Assembly (NCBI GenBank): GCA_964640195.1
Contig: CAZXIC010000002.1
Coordinates: 62,001-126,000 of the forward strand
Length of the DNA stretch: 64,000 nucleotides
Direction of reading: 5' to 3'
Source of the DNA: CAZXIC01 sp964640195
GTDB lineage: Archaea > Iainarchaeota > Iainarchaeia > Iainarchaeales > GCA-2688035
Both the position numbers and the translations under genes were made by a program. Below the pieces are notes generated by a model. The model saw only the letters and a list, made by a program, of their open reading frames with translations, ran no database searches and had not been told where the DNA came from. Position 1 is the first letter of the stretch; the number at the start of each line of letters is the position of its first letter. This document shows, one piece after another, positions 24,252-31,765 of this stretch.

Positions 24252-25736
24252 TTGAAAAGGGGGGTGGATTTGCACAACCTAAGATATGCAAAGGCGGCTG
24301 TAATAGGAATAGTGCTGCTGTTTGTTGCACTAAAAATCCCTGCAATGCAGTCGTTTTACATGGACAGGGATGAGCCGCTCTACGTCTGGCAGAGTCTGAG
24401 AATATACAAAGAGCCTGCGAGCATTCTGCTGCTGGAAATTAACCGCCCCTATTATGCACTCTTTACTGCAACGGCAGCACCATTGCATGCGTTTTTCCCG
24501 CCGCAGGTTCCACTCAGGATTGTAACAATGGCATTTGCGCTGGTTGCCCTGTTCTTCACTTACTTAATCGGGAAAGAACTATTCTCTGAAAAAGCAGGTC
24601 TGGCTGCAATAGTGCTGATGTTATCTTCCCCTGCCTTTTTCTTCTATGCCGCAAGGGGCTTGCCGAGTGTGCCGCTTACAGCGCTGTCCGCAATTTTGAT
24701 ATATTTACTGATAACACTAAACAGAAGGCGGGCAATTCTTGCCGCTCTGACACTTGCTGCAATGTACCTGATAAAAACCACTTCAATGGTTGTACTGCCT
24801 GCGGTGGCTGTTTTTCTAATGCTCAAGTACAGGGAAAAGCTAAACAAGAAACAAATAGCTGCTGGGTTTGGGCTGCTGGCACTTCTGATTGCCTGCGCCA
24901 TTGCATTCGCACCGGGCGAAATTGTAGGCGTTATCTTGAAAACATTCAGCAAGCAGGATTGGGATGTCTTCTTTGCCATAGTTGGCCGTGGCATCATTTG
25001 GGCCCTAACAGGGACGTTCACTATCGTGTTTGCATTAGTAGGCATGCTTGAACTTAAGGGAAGGAGAGACTCCAATATTGCGCTTCTGCTGCTGTGGATT
25101 GTATTTATATCTGCCGCGTTCGCTCTGACCTTCAGGAGTTTCGTGCGCTACTATCTCCCAATAATGCCTGCTGTTGCGGTAATTGCCGGTTATGGCTTTG
25201 CAAGGTTAGCTGAAAGGGGGCTGCGGTTTGTGGCAATTCTGGCTGCAGCAGGGCTGCTCTTTTTTGCTTGGGGCTTCTACTGGGAGGCTATTTTCTGGAA
25301 AGCACCTTGGGAAAACCTCTATGCCAGGGGCTACATGCCGCTAAAGCAGGAGCGTTGGAGCGAGATGGGCCAATGGTTTGGTGAGAATGTAGGGGGAGAG
25401 GACAGGCTTATAGTCCTTTCAGAACAGTTTGTAGCAAGAACCATCGTGCTTTCAGCAGAGCTTGGCTTGCCTGAGGCAAGCAGGCGGCTGGTTGTTAATC
25501 CAAGTAGGGGTGATTTTGAGATGCTTATCTCCCAGGCAGAAAGGGACTGCTTTGTAGTCAGGGATAGCACTTCACCCATAAGGCCTTTTGAGCAGCTGAT
25601 TTGGCTTTACGCAGACACAAATGCAGAAGAATACCTTGCTTCAATGGGTTTTGAAGAAATAAAAGAGTTTCCGCCACAGGATGGCGCATTTTTCTTCAAA
25701 GAAACCTATTTCGCTTATAAAAAGTCAAAACAGTAG
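24252..25736 (+). CDS. PMT/GT39-like integral membrane glycosyltransferase
   Basis: Polytopic membrane protein of 494 residues, of the GT-C fold that transfers a sugar from a lipid-linked donor to protein or lipid outside the membrane. A first span (residues 12-32) is followed by SFYMDRDEPLYVWQSLRIY, the external acidic motif expected for catalysis in the first loop, then about ten further spans to residue 355, and a soluble C-terminal domain. The start is TTG at 24252; TTG 24270 with GGGGGGTG just upstream is an alternative. A TATA-like AATAAATATT near 24190 gives it its own promoter. Its place between the pilus motor and a Thr/Ser-rich pilin suggests surface-protein glycosylation, but that is inference. 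Confidence 0.75.
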   Translation: MKRGVDLHNLRYAKAAVIGIVLLFVALKIPAMQSFYMDRDEPLYVWQSLRIYKEPASILLLEINRPYYALFTATAAPLHAFFPPQVPLRIVTMAFALVALFFTYLIGKELFSEKAGLAAIVLMLSSPAFFFYAARGLPSVPLTALSAILIYLLITLNRRRAILAALTLAAMYLIKTTSMVVLPAVAVFLMLKYREKLNKKQIAAGFGLLALLIACAIAFAPGEIVGVILKTFSKQDWDVFFAIVGRGIIWALTGTFTIVFALVGMLELKGRRDSNIALLLLWIVFISAAFALTFRSFVRYYLPIMPAVAVIAGYGFARLAERGLRFVAILAAAGLLFFAWGFYWEAIFWKAPWENLYARGYMPLKQERWSEMGQWFGENVGGEDRLIVLSEQFVARTIVLSAELGLPEASRRLVVNPSRGDFEMLISQAERDCFVVRDSTSPIRPFEQLIWLYADTNAEEYLASMGFEEIKEFPPQDGAFFFKETYFAYKKSKQ

Positions 25737-25802
25737 GGATTAACAACGGTAATTAACCTAAATAAAAGAAGAAAAAGGAAATTAAAGGAAAAATGAACGA
25801 TT

Positions 25803-26258
25803 TCAGCTGCTGATTACAATGTTTGTACCGCGGCAAGTGATTGTAAGCCCTGTGTGCGTCAAGCCAGCTGCGTCAGTATAGGTGATTGTATAGACCCCTG
25901 ACGTATAAGTGGCTGCTGTTGATGTCGCTGCAACGTCAAGCGTTGTGTTTCCAACCGGCAGGCTTGTTGTAGCGTTATTATCCGCGAATGCCTGACTTCC
26001 TGCAATCGTTACGCTTGTCAGCGTTCCGCCTGCTGTGTTTGTCACTATGAGGTCTTGTAGGTCTCCACTTGCAGAAGCTGCGCTCAGAAGGTTGTTTGAG
26101 ACAACGTTAAGCACTGTCGGGTCTGAACTGCTGCAGGTTACGCCGCCTGTCGGCGTTGCGACAATGAACACTAGGACGCCTACGACGATTGCTATGACGA
26201 TTAATGCCCATCCGTAGGTCATCAGGTATTCCAATGCTGCTTGTCCTTTCTTGTTCAT
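25803..26258 (-). CDS. Small Thr/Ala/Ser-rich class III signal peptide pilin (major-pilin-like)
   Basis: A 151-residue pilin with leader MNKKG, then QAALEYLMTYGWALIVIAIV, with Glu at mature position 5. This QAALEYLMTYGWAL form is common in DPANN pilins. The mature body is Thr/Ser/Ala/Gly-rich with only two Cys (VTCSSS and ITCRG), one near each end, and could be heavily O-glycosylated. A strong AGGAGG ribosome site lies six bases before the ATG. It points toward the PMT-like gene with a 66-bp gap between stops. The size and strong ribosome site suggest an abundant subunit. Confidence 0.9.
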   Translation of the reverse strand: MNKKGQAALEYLMTYGWALIVIAIVVGVLVFIVATPTGGVTCSSSDPTVLNVVSNNLLSAASASGDLQDLIVTNTAGGTLTSVTIAGSQAFADNNATTSLPVGNTTLDVAATSTAATYTSGVYTITYTDAAGLTHTGLTITCRGTNIVISS

Positions 26259-26312
26259 GCTTTCCCTCCTATAGGTTTTTCATTTTATTTTAATGCCTTT
26301 TCCCAAAATAAA

Positions 26313-26329
26313 CATCAATTCTTTTGATG
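26313..26329 (-). promoter_or_regulatory. Hairpin in the pilin 5' leader
   Basis: CATCAA/TTGATG with a five-base loop lies about 55 bases upstream of the pilin ATG. A TATA-like TTTTTAAAGG sits upstream near 26370, so the hairpin would fall in a leader of roughly 90 bases. It may stabilise or regulate the transcript; this is weak evidence. Confidence 0.35.
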
Positions 26330-26429
26330 CTGGGAGTTTTTGTATTATAAGAAGTGTTTCTCCTTTAAAAATCTTTGCTTTAACGCAGCGGCTTTAAATT
26401 TAATTATTTGCCGAATTGCGCCTGCTTTT

Positions 26430-26918
26430 TCACTTTTTCCTGAATTTTTTCCTCAGCGCTCTTTCAACCGGCGGCGCAACAAAGCAGTCAATTCTTCCGC
26501 CAAGCGAAGCGATTTCCTTTACTGCAGTGCTGTTCAGGTAAAAATACCTCGGCGATGTCATCACAAAGACTGTTTCAAGGCTCGGCACAAGCTTTCTGTT
26601 TATCGTCGCCTGCTGGAACTCGAACTCAAAGTCCGACAACTCGCGCAGGCCCCTTAAAATCACTTTTGCATTTTTCCTTTTGACGTAGTCAACCAGAAGC
26701 CCCTGGAAAGAGTCAACCGAAACGCGCTCCATGCCCTTGGTGCACTGTTTTATCAGGGCAACCCTTTCAGCCAGCGGGAAGAGCGCTTTCTTGCGCGGGC
26801 TGGTCGTTACAGCGACAATAACCTGGTCAAACAATTGCAGGGCGCGCTTTATGACGTCCAGGTGCCCAAGTGTAACCGGGTCAAAGGTTCCAGCATAGAT
26901 TGCGGTTCTTTTATTCAA
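26430..26918 (-). CDS. coaD: Phosphopantetheine adenylyltransferase, bacterial CoaD type
   Basis: Adds AMP from ATP to 4'-phosphopantetheine, giving dephospho-CoA. Key motifs of the bacterial form are present: TAIYAGTFDPVTLGHLDVIKRA with the T/HxGH nucleotide site, ILRGLRELSDFEFEFQQATINRKL, and RYFYLNSTAVKEIASLGG. Length 162 residues is typical. The start is set at TTG 26918, eight bases after a GGAGG, inside the coaE stop region; an in-frame ATG at 26942 would overlap coaE by 32 bases. Most archaea use a different PPAT family, so this gene and coaE look acquired from bacteria. Confidence 0.93.
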   Translation of the reverse strand: MNKRTAIYAGTFDPVTLGHLDVIKRALQLFDQVIVAVTTSPRKKALFPLAERVALIKQCTKGMERVSVDSFQGLLVDYVKRKNAKVILRGLRELSDFEFEFQQATINRKLVPSLETVFVMTSPRYFYLNSTAVKEIASLGGRIDCFVAPPVERALRKKFRKK

Positions 26919-27486
26919 AAAAATTGCCTCCCAGTTTTGCAATTACGGCTTTTACCTGCTTCTTGGTTTTTTGCAGGCCGCCTGTGTTATTAATTAAAAA
27001 GCGGGCTTTTTTAATTTTTTTCTTTAGGGGCAACTGGGCGTGCAGCCTGAGCCCTGCTTCTTTTCTGGTAAGGCCACTGCGCTGCAGCCTTGCCAGGCAC
27101 TGCTTTCTTGTTGCGAAAACAACGCAGGTGCTGTCAAAGTAATGCTGCCACCTTGCCTCAAAAAGAAGCGGCACGTCAACCACAACAAGCCGCTTTCCCT
27201 GCTTTTTGAATTTTTTCATGCTGCGCTGCAGCTGTTTCCAGACAAGTGGATGCAAAATTTTCTCCAGTTTTTTCCTCTTTCTTGCACTGCGGAAAACAAC
27301 CGAAGAGAGTTCTTTCCTGTTGGCTGTGCCAAACAGGCGCAGCAACTTGCTTTGAATGCCTTTCTGCCTGTACAGCTTTCGCACTATTGCATCGCAGTCG
27401 ATGGCTGGAATGCCACACTGCCTGAAAAAACGCAGGGCAGTGCTCTTCCCGCTGCCTGCAGAACCGGTTAAAGCAAGCGAATGCAT
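26911..27486 (-). CDS. coaE: Dephospho-CoA kinase, bacterial CoaE type
   Basis: Final step of CoA synthesis: phosphorylates the 3' hydroxyl of dephospho-CoA. The P-loop is GSAGSGKST near residue 8, followed by CGIPAIDCDAIVRKLY (substrate-binding Asp region), VVVDVPLLFEARW near 100 and ARLQRSGLTRKEAGLRL. Length of 191 residues fits bacterial CoaE; archaea normally use an unrelated GTP-dependent enzyme. The 3' end overlaps the coaD start by eight bases, so the two products of the last CoA steps are made from one transcript. Confidence 0.9.
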   Translation of the reverse strand: MHSLALTGSAGSGKSTALRFFRQCGIPAIDCDAIVRKLYRQKGIQSKLLRLFGTANRKELSSVVFRSARKRKKLEKILHPLVWKQLQRSMKKFKKQGKRLVVVDVPLLFEARWQHYFDSTCVVFATRKQCLARLQRSGLTRKEAGLRLHAQLPLKKKIKKARFLINNTGGLQKTKKQVKAVIAKLGGNFFE

Positions 27487-27570
27487 TGTAATGGAATTGG
27501 GTGGAAGTTAATTTAAGGAAAGGCACAGCGGTTTTGAAATAAAAAAGCTTTTGAAACCCCAACACAGAAG

Positions 27571-27580
27571 CATTTAAATT
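27571..27580 (+). promoter_or_regulatory. TATA-like box upstream of glycosyltransferase pair
   Basis: CATTTAAATT, about 26 bp before an A/T-poor region where transcription would begin near 27603. The resulting leader of about 55 bases ends with GGAGG at 27646-27650 and the TTG start at 27660. Confidence 0.45.
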
Positions 27581-27659
27581 AGATTTGCCCGCCTTATTTA
27601 TATGGGCAAGGTATAAGCAAAAACCCCTCTTTTTCAAGCAGGGCTGGAGGCGATTTAAG

Positions 27660-28859
27660 TTGAAAATAGCGTTGGTGAGCAGCTGGCCGCCGAGGCACTG
27701 CGGCATTGCAACCTACAGCCAGGAGCTGGTCAGGGCCCTGAGAAAACAGGGGCACGAGGTGCATGTTGTGACATTCAGTGATGGGGGCAAGAAAGGCGAA
27801 CGCTTTGTACATAAGGCAATGAGGGTTCGAAAGAAAGGCGCTAAGTTGGTTGACCCAAACTGGGAAGAGCGGCTGTACAACGTGATTGCAAGGATAAAGC
27901 CGGATGTGGTTCATATACAGCATGAGTACGCTTTGTACGAATATGACAAGGACTTCAGCAGCGGGCTGTTCAGGCCATTTTTCAGGTGGGGCGTGGAAGC
28001 AGAATTCCCTGTGGTGGTGACGTTTCACAGCATCTACACTGCTTTGGAAAGGGCGCACAGCTATTACATGAATACCTGCCTGATGCTGATAGATGCAGGT
28101 GTTGTCCACGAGGAATACCAGAAAATCTACTTGCCTGAGAACATTGGCAGGGTTCCGCAGAATGTGTACGTCATACCGCACGGTGCCAAGGACATAAAGC
28201 CGTACAAGGGCGCAAAGGAAGCCCTGGGCTTGGCTGGAAAGAGGGTTGTCGGCGTTATCGGCTGGTGGGAGCCGAACAAGGGCTTTGAAAGAGTTGTGCA
28301 GATTTGGCCTGATGTAAGGAGGGAGTTGGGCAAGAAGGCTGTCTTGGTTGTTGCAGGCGATGCAAGGCCTGGAAGCAAAAGCGGGCAGATATACAAGCCC
28401 CTGCTTTTGCAGGCGATAAGGCAAAGCAAAGCAAAAAGCAGCATTAAGCTTATCGAAGGCAGCTTTTCGCCGCAGGAATACGACAGGATACTTTCGGCAT
28501 TTGATTTGATGGTTTTGCCATACAGCAGGGCGTCGCAGTCAGGTAACCTAGCCCATGCGTTTGCGTTGGGAATTCCATGCGTTGCAACTGCAATGGAGGG
28601 CCTCAAGGCAGAGGTTGAGAGGAGCAAGGGCGGTGTCACAGTTCCAGCAGAGGACGATGTGGAGTTGATGCACGCGATTGCACATGTGATGAAGCACGAG
28701 GAGTTGCGCAAGAGGTATGCAAGGAACGCTGCCAAGCATGTTACGAAGCAGATAAAGTGGAGCATTGTTGCAAGAAAGCATGTTGCCCTCTACCAGAAGT
28801 TGATTGCAGAGTTGCGCGAGGAATGCAAGCCGAGGAAAAAGGAAAGCTTGCTGGCTTGA
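27660..28859 (+). CDS. GT4-family glycosyltransferase
   Basis: Cytosolic retaining glycosyltransferase with two Rossmann domains, 399 residues. The N-terminal acceptor site is LVSSWPPRHCGIATYSQELV; the donor domain has VVGVIGWWEPNKGFERVVQ near 200 and the nucleotide-sugar motif region GNLAHAFALGIPCVATAMEG near 300. The start is TTG at 27660 with GGAGG nine bases upstream, giving the usual KIALVSS first strand. The following gene is a paralogue with the same PPR.CGIAT motif. Sugar and acceptor unknown; surface polysaccharide or glycoprotein synthesis is likely. Confidence 0.92.
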   Translation: MKIALVSSWPPRHCGIATYSQELVRALRKQGHEVHVVTFSDGGKKGERFVHKAMRVRKKGAKLVDPNWEERLYNVIARIKPDVVHIQHEYALYEYDKDFSSGLFRPFFRWGVEAEFPVVVTFHSIYTALERAHSYYMNTCLMLIDAGVVHEEYQKIYLPENIGRVPQNVYVIPHGAKDIKPYKGAKEALGLAGKRVVGVIGWWEPNKGFERVVQIWPDVRRELGKKAVLVVAGDARPGSKSGQIYKPLLLQAIRQSKAKSSIKLIEGSFSPQEYDRILSAFDLMVLPYSRASQSGNLAHAFALGIPCVATAMEGLKAEVERSKGGVTVPAEDDVELMHAIAHVMKHEELRKRYARNAAKHVTKQIKWSIVARKHVALYQKLIAELREECKPRKKESLLA

Positions 28860-28872
28860 AAAGATTATATTT

Positions 28873-30042
28873 ATGGGAAAATGGGGTTGGGTCCATTTCT
28901 TGAGCAGCTTCCCGCCGAGGGAATGCGGCATTGCAACCTTTACGCAGGACTTGCTCGGGGCTGTTGAGAGAAACAACAGCATAGGCATTGAGTGCAGGGT
29001 TGCAGCAGTAAACGATAACATGTATTCAACCTACAACTACCCGAAAAGGGTAAACATCCAAATTGATGAAGAAGATGAGGAGTCCTATCACATAGCTGCG
29101 GAGAGGCTGAATAAAAGCAACAAGACAAGGCTTGTGTGCGTTCAACACGAATTCGGCTTGTTCGGCGGAAATTTCGGCTACTATCTGATTCCCTTGCTGG
29201 AGGAGCTGGAAAAGCCTGTTGTTACAACATTCCACAGTGTTCTGCCCGGCAACCCAAAGCCGGAAAGGCACAGGAAGTACGTCGTGAAAAAAATCTGCAA
29301 AAACAGCGAGAAGGTTGTTGTAATCAGCGGCTTTGGAAAGGAAATACTGATACAGCAGTATGACATACCAGAGAAAAAGATTGAGGTAGTGCCGCACGGC
29401 GTTCCGGCTGTTCCGTTCAGGGAGGAGGCAAAGGCAAAAAAAGAGCTTGGCCTGCAGGGGAGGAAAGTGCTTTCAACCTTTGGGCTGATGAGTAGGAGGA
29501 AAGGGATTCACTTTGCAATAAGGGCACTGCCAAGAATAGTGAGCAAAAACCCAGATGTGCTGTATATGATTATTGGCGAAACCCATCCGGTTGTGAGAAA
29601 GAAGGAGGGCGAACGCTACAGGAATTATTTGAAGAGGATTGTGAAGGAACTGCGGTTGAAAAGGCACGTAAGGTTTGAAAACCGCTTCTTGCCCATGCCG
29701 GATATATGCAAGTACATCCAAGCGACAGACGTATACATAACTCCCTACTATGACCCGCAGCAGGTAAGCAGTGGAACACTTGCTTATGCAGTCGGCAGCG
29801 GCACTGCCTGTGTTGCAACGCCTTACCTGTATGCAAGGGATGCCCTGAGGCACGGCAGGGGCAGCATAGTGAAATTCAAGAGCAGCAAGTGCTTGGCTGA
29901 GGCAGTGAACAGAATTCTTTTAGACAGAAGGCACAGGCTTTCGCTTGAAAGAAAGGCATTCAATTACACCAGGGGCTGGCAGTGGTCGAGTATTGGTGAG
30001 AGATACTGTGAGCTGTTCAAGGAGGCTGCAAGAAGGGATTAA
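28873..30042 (+). CDS. GT4-family glycosyltransferase, paralogue of upstream gene
   Basis: 389 residues starting MGKWGWVHFLSSFPPRECGIATF, matching the SSWPPRHCGIAT start of the preceding enzyme. It has TFHSVLPG, VVPHGVPAVPF, the donor-site GLMSRRKGIHFAIRALPRI near 200 and SSGTLAYAVGSGTACVATPY near 300. The ATG is 13 bases after the upstream stop, so the two are co-transcribed. Conserved PPR(E/H)CGIAT suggests that both act on related acceptors. Exact reaction unknown. Confidence 0.92.
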   Translation: MGKWGWVHFLSSFPPRECGIATFTQDLLGAVERNNSIGIECRVAAVNDNMYSTYNYPKRVNIQIDEEDEESYHIAAERLNKSNKTRLVCVQHEFGLFGGNFGYYLIPLLEELEKPVVTTFHSVLPGNPKPERHRKYVVKKICKNSEKVVVISGFGKEILIQQYDIPEKKIEVVPHGVPAVPFREEAKAKKELGLQGRKVLSTFGLMSRRKGIHFAIRALPRIVSKNPDVLYMIIGETHPVVRKKEGERYRNYLKRIVKELRLKRHVRFENRFLPMPDICKYIQATDVYITPYYDPQQVSSGTLAYAVGSGTACVATPYLYARDALRHGRGSIVKFKSSKCLAEAVNRILLDRRHRLSLERKAFNYTRGWQWSSIGERYCELFKEAARRD

Positions 30043-30147
30043 GCTGTTTTGCTTGCAATGGCGCCATTGGCAGTTGGCAATCGCGTTAAAAACAGGTTAA
30101 GAAAATTAAGCGCCTTGGGCTTTGCTGGTTTGTTTTGCAAACCCAGA
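30043..30147. other. Intergenic region with a hairpin after the glycosyltransferases
   Basis: No gene is seen. CTGGTTTG and CAAACCCAG (about 30125-30146) can form a stem with one bulge, followed by an A/T-rich stretch; this may end the glycosyltransferase transcript. The rest of the gap to 30423 is described under the RNA candidate. Confidence 0.45.
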
Positions 30148-30160
30148 ATTATTTTATTTT
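30148..30160 (+). promoter_or_regulatory. TATA-like box for the RNA candidate
   Basis: ATTATTTTATTTT lies about 25-30 bases upstream of the first paired base of the folded RNA at 30182, the distance expected between TATA box and transcription start in archaea. Confidence 0.45.
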
Positions 30161-30180
30161 TCAAAAGAGACAATATTAAG

Positions 30181-30345
30181 CGGTGTGGTTGGGAACGGTG
30201 AATCGTTAATCAGAAATGATTAACCGCGGGGATTCCTTGGAATTCCGGTTCCCGTTTTTTCCACACCATCTGCTTTAGGACGAAAGGCATCTATTAAACC
30301 CGAAAGAGCCTAAAAGACTTTGATTGCCCTTAAAGCATTTTTTTC
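30181..30345 (+). ncRNA. Candidate structured non-coding RNA (three-way junction)
   Basis: By eye the segment 30182-30267 folds into a three-way junction. P1 pairs 30182-30188 (GGTGTGG) with 30261-30267 (CCACACC). P2 pairs 30191-30196 (GGGAAC) with 30248-30253 (GTTCCC). P3 is a perfect 8-bp hairpin, 30205-30212 with 30217-30224, capped by a GAAA tetraloop. P4 pairs 30229-30235 with 30240-30246 around CTTG. A further stem, 30273-30279 (CTTTAGG) with 30309-30316, follows, then a T-run at 30338-30344 that could terminate. It has no ORF. It could be a stand-alone RNA or the leader of the KaiC-like gene. I do not recognise a known family; no covariation was tested. Confidence 0.5.
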
Positions 30346-30423
30346 TTCTAATTCCTTATTCTTCTTGCAGGGAGATTAGTTTTTTAAATAAGTTAACTGT
30401 TTATATTGTGAGGCTTGCGTGAA

Positions 30424-31122
30424 ATGGTTGAACCAGAGAGAACAAAAACAGGCGTGCCTGGCTTGGATGAGATATTGTACGGCGGCATACCAAAAAACAA
30501 CCTGCTTGTAATAAGCGGCGACCCAGGCAGCGGCAAAACATGCATGTGCCTTGAATTCCTCTACTACGGGGCAGTTAAATACAATGAGCCCGGCGTATAC
30601 ATCTCGCTTGAGGAAAGCGAGGAGGAAATTATCGGCTTTGCTGAATTGTTTGGGTGGGATGTAAAGGGCTTAATTGAGAAGGGGCAGCTGAGCATTGTGA
30701 CAGTGGAATTGTACGACTTTGACAAGCTGAAGAACACTGTTGAGGACGAAATATCAAGGCTTAAGGCAAAGCGCTTGATTATTGACCCGGGTGTCGTGTT
30801 CAGGCTGTACTTTGACAGGGAGCTTGACGCAAGGAAAAGGATTCTCAGCTTGGGCAGGATGCTGAAGAGAATTGGGTGCACCGCCATCATTACAAACGAG
30901 ATTAGCTTGGAGAAGGCTGCTTCCCTTTTTGGCCTGGAGGAATACGTTGCTGACGGCGTAATACTGCTATACCACACAAAGCTGGAGGACAGGTTCATCA
31001 GGAGCATAGGCGTATTGAAGATGCGGGGCACGAAGATAAGCGAAAAGCTGCACCCCATAAGGATAACGAATGATGGCTTGAAGGTCTTAGCCAACCAAGA
31101 ACTTTTTGAAGAAGTGAAATAG
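30424..31122 (+). CDS. KaiC/RadA-like RecA-fold ATPase
   Basis: Single-domain KaiC-like protein of 232 residues. It has TGVPGLDEILYGGIPKNN, the Walker A loop GDPGSGKT near 35, paired Glu residues in YISLEESEEEI near 65, and a Walker B-like strand RLIIDPGVVF near 120 with Asp but an unusual Pro following. These archaeal proteins are thought to be regulators of motility, signalling or repair, with roles mostly unproven. The start may be ATG 30424 or TTG 30415. It lies three bases before a second, degenerate RecA-like gene, so they are likely partners. The upstream RNA candidate may be part of its leader. Confidence 0.88.
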   Translation: MVEPERTKTGVPGLDEILYGGIPKNNLLVISGDPGSGKTCMCLEFLYYGAVKYNEPGVYISLEESEEEIIGFAELFGWDVKGLIEKGQLSIVTVELYDFDKLKNTVEDEISRLKAKRLIIDPGVVFRLYFDRELDARKRILSLGRMLKRIGCTAIITNEISLEKAASLFGLEEYVADGVILLYHTKLEDRFIRSIGVLKMRGTKISEKLHPIRITNDGLKVLANQELFEEVK

Positions 31123-31124
31123 CT

Positions 31125-31763
31125 ATGAGGGAACTTAAAATCTTCCCTGCAGCCAAGAAAAAAAGCAGGGCAGCTGAGATAGACGAATTGATGCAGTTTC
31201 TCAAGCCTGGCAGGGAGCTGGGCATTATGGTCAGGAGGCATTTGGAGGAGCTGCCTGAAAAATACGTGGTGCTTGTTGTAACAACCCACAAAAACTACGC
31301 GCTACTTGGCGAACAGTTAATCAAATACTTTTTGGAAAAACAAGTCGCGGGGATTTTTGTTACGACGAACAGGCCCGCAGCGAATTTGATTGAAGTACTG
31401 CAAAGGGACAAACTAAACGTTGGCAGCGTTTTCTTTATTGATGCCGTGAGCAGAAAGAGCAGTGAAGAAAAAGCGGGGGGAAAGAATGTAATCTACATAG
31501 ATTCACCGGAAAACCTAACCGAATTGGACTCCGCAATAGGGGAATGCACTGAAAAGCTGCAAAGCAAAAACCGCTTCTTTGTTTTGGACAGCCTGAGCAC
31601 GCTGCTTGTATACAGCCCCCAGAGAACTTTGGAAAAGTTCACACACAGTTTAAGCGGAAAAATGCGGGCAGCGCAATTCAAGGTTGTTTTCACCCTTGTA
31701 AGCAAAAAGGCTGAAACCATAGGCACCCTGGGGCAGTTCTGCGACAAGGTAATAGAAATCTAG
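31125..31763 (+). CDS. Degenerate RecA/KaiC-like protein (DUF835-like)
   Basis: 212 residues. Hydrophobic strands and turns follow a RecA-like pattern (YVVLVVTTHKNYALLGEQLI, VGSVFFIDAVSRK, RFFVLDSLSTLLVYSPQRT, FKVVFTLVSKKAE), but no Walker A loop is present, so ATP hydrolysis is unlikely. Layout resembles archaeal DUF835-type proteins that accompany KaiC-like ATPases. It follows the KaiC-like gene with a two-base gap and is probably its non-catalytic partner. Function unknown. Confidence 0.65.
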   Translation: MRELKIFPAAKKKSRAAEIDELMQFLKPGRELGIMVRRHLEELPEKYVVLVVTTHKNYALLGEQLIKYFLEKQVAGIFVTTNRPAANLIEVLQRDKLNVGSVFFIDAVSRKSSEEKAGGKNVIYIDSPENLTELDSAIGECTEKLQSKNRFFVLDSLSTLLVYSPQRTLEKFTHSLSGKMRAAQFKVVFTLVSKKAETIGTLGQFCDKVIEI

Positions 31764-31765
31764 AA

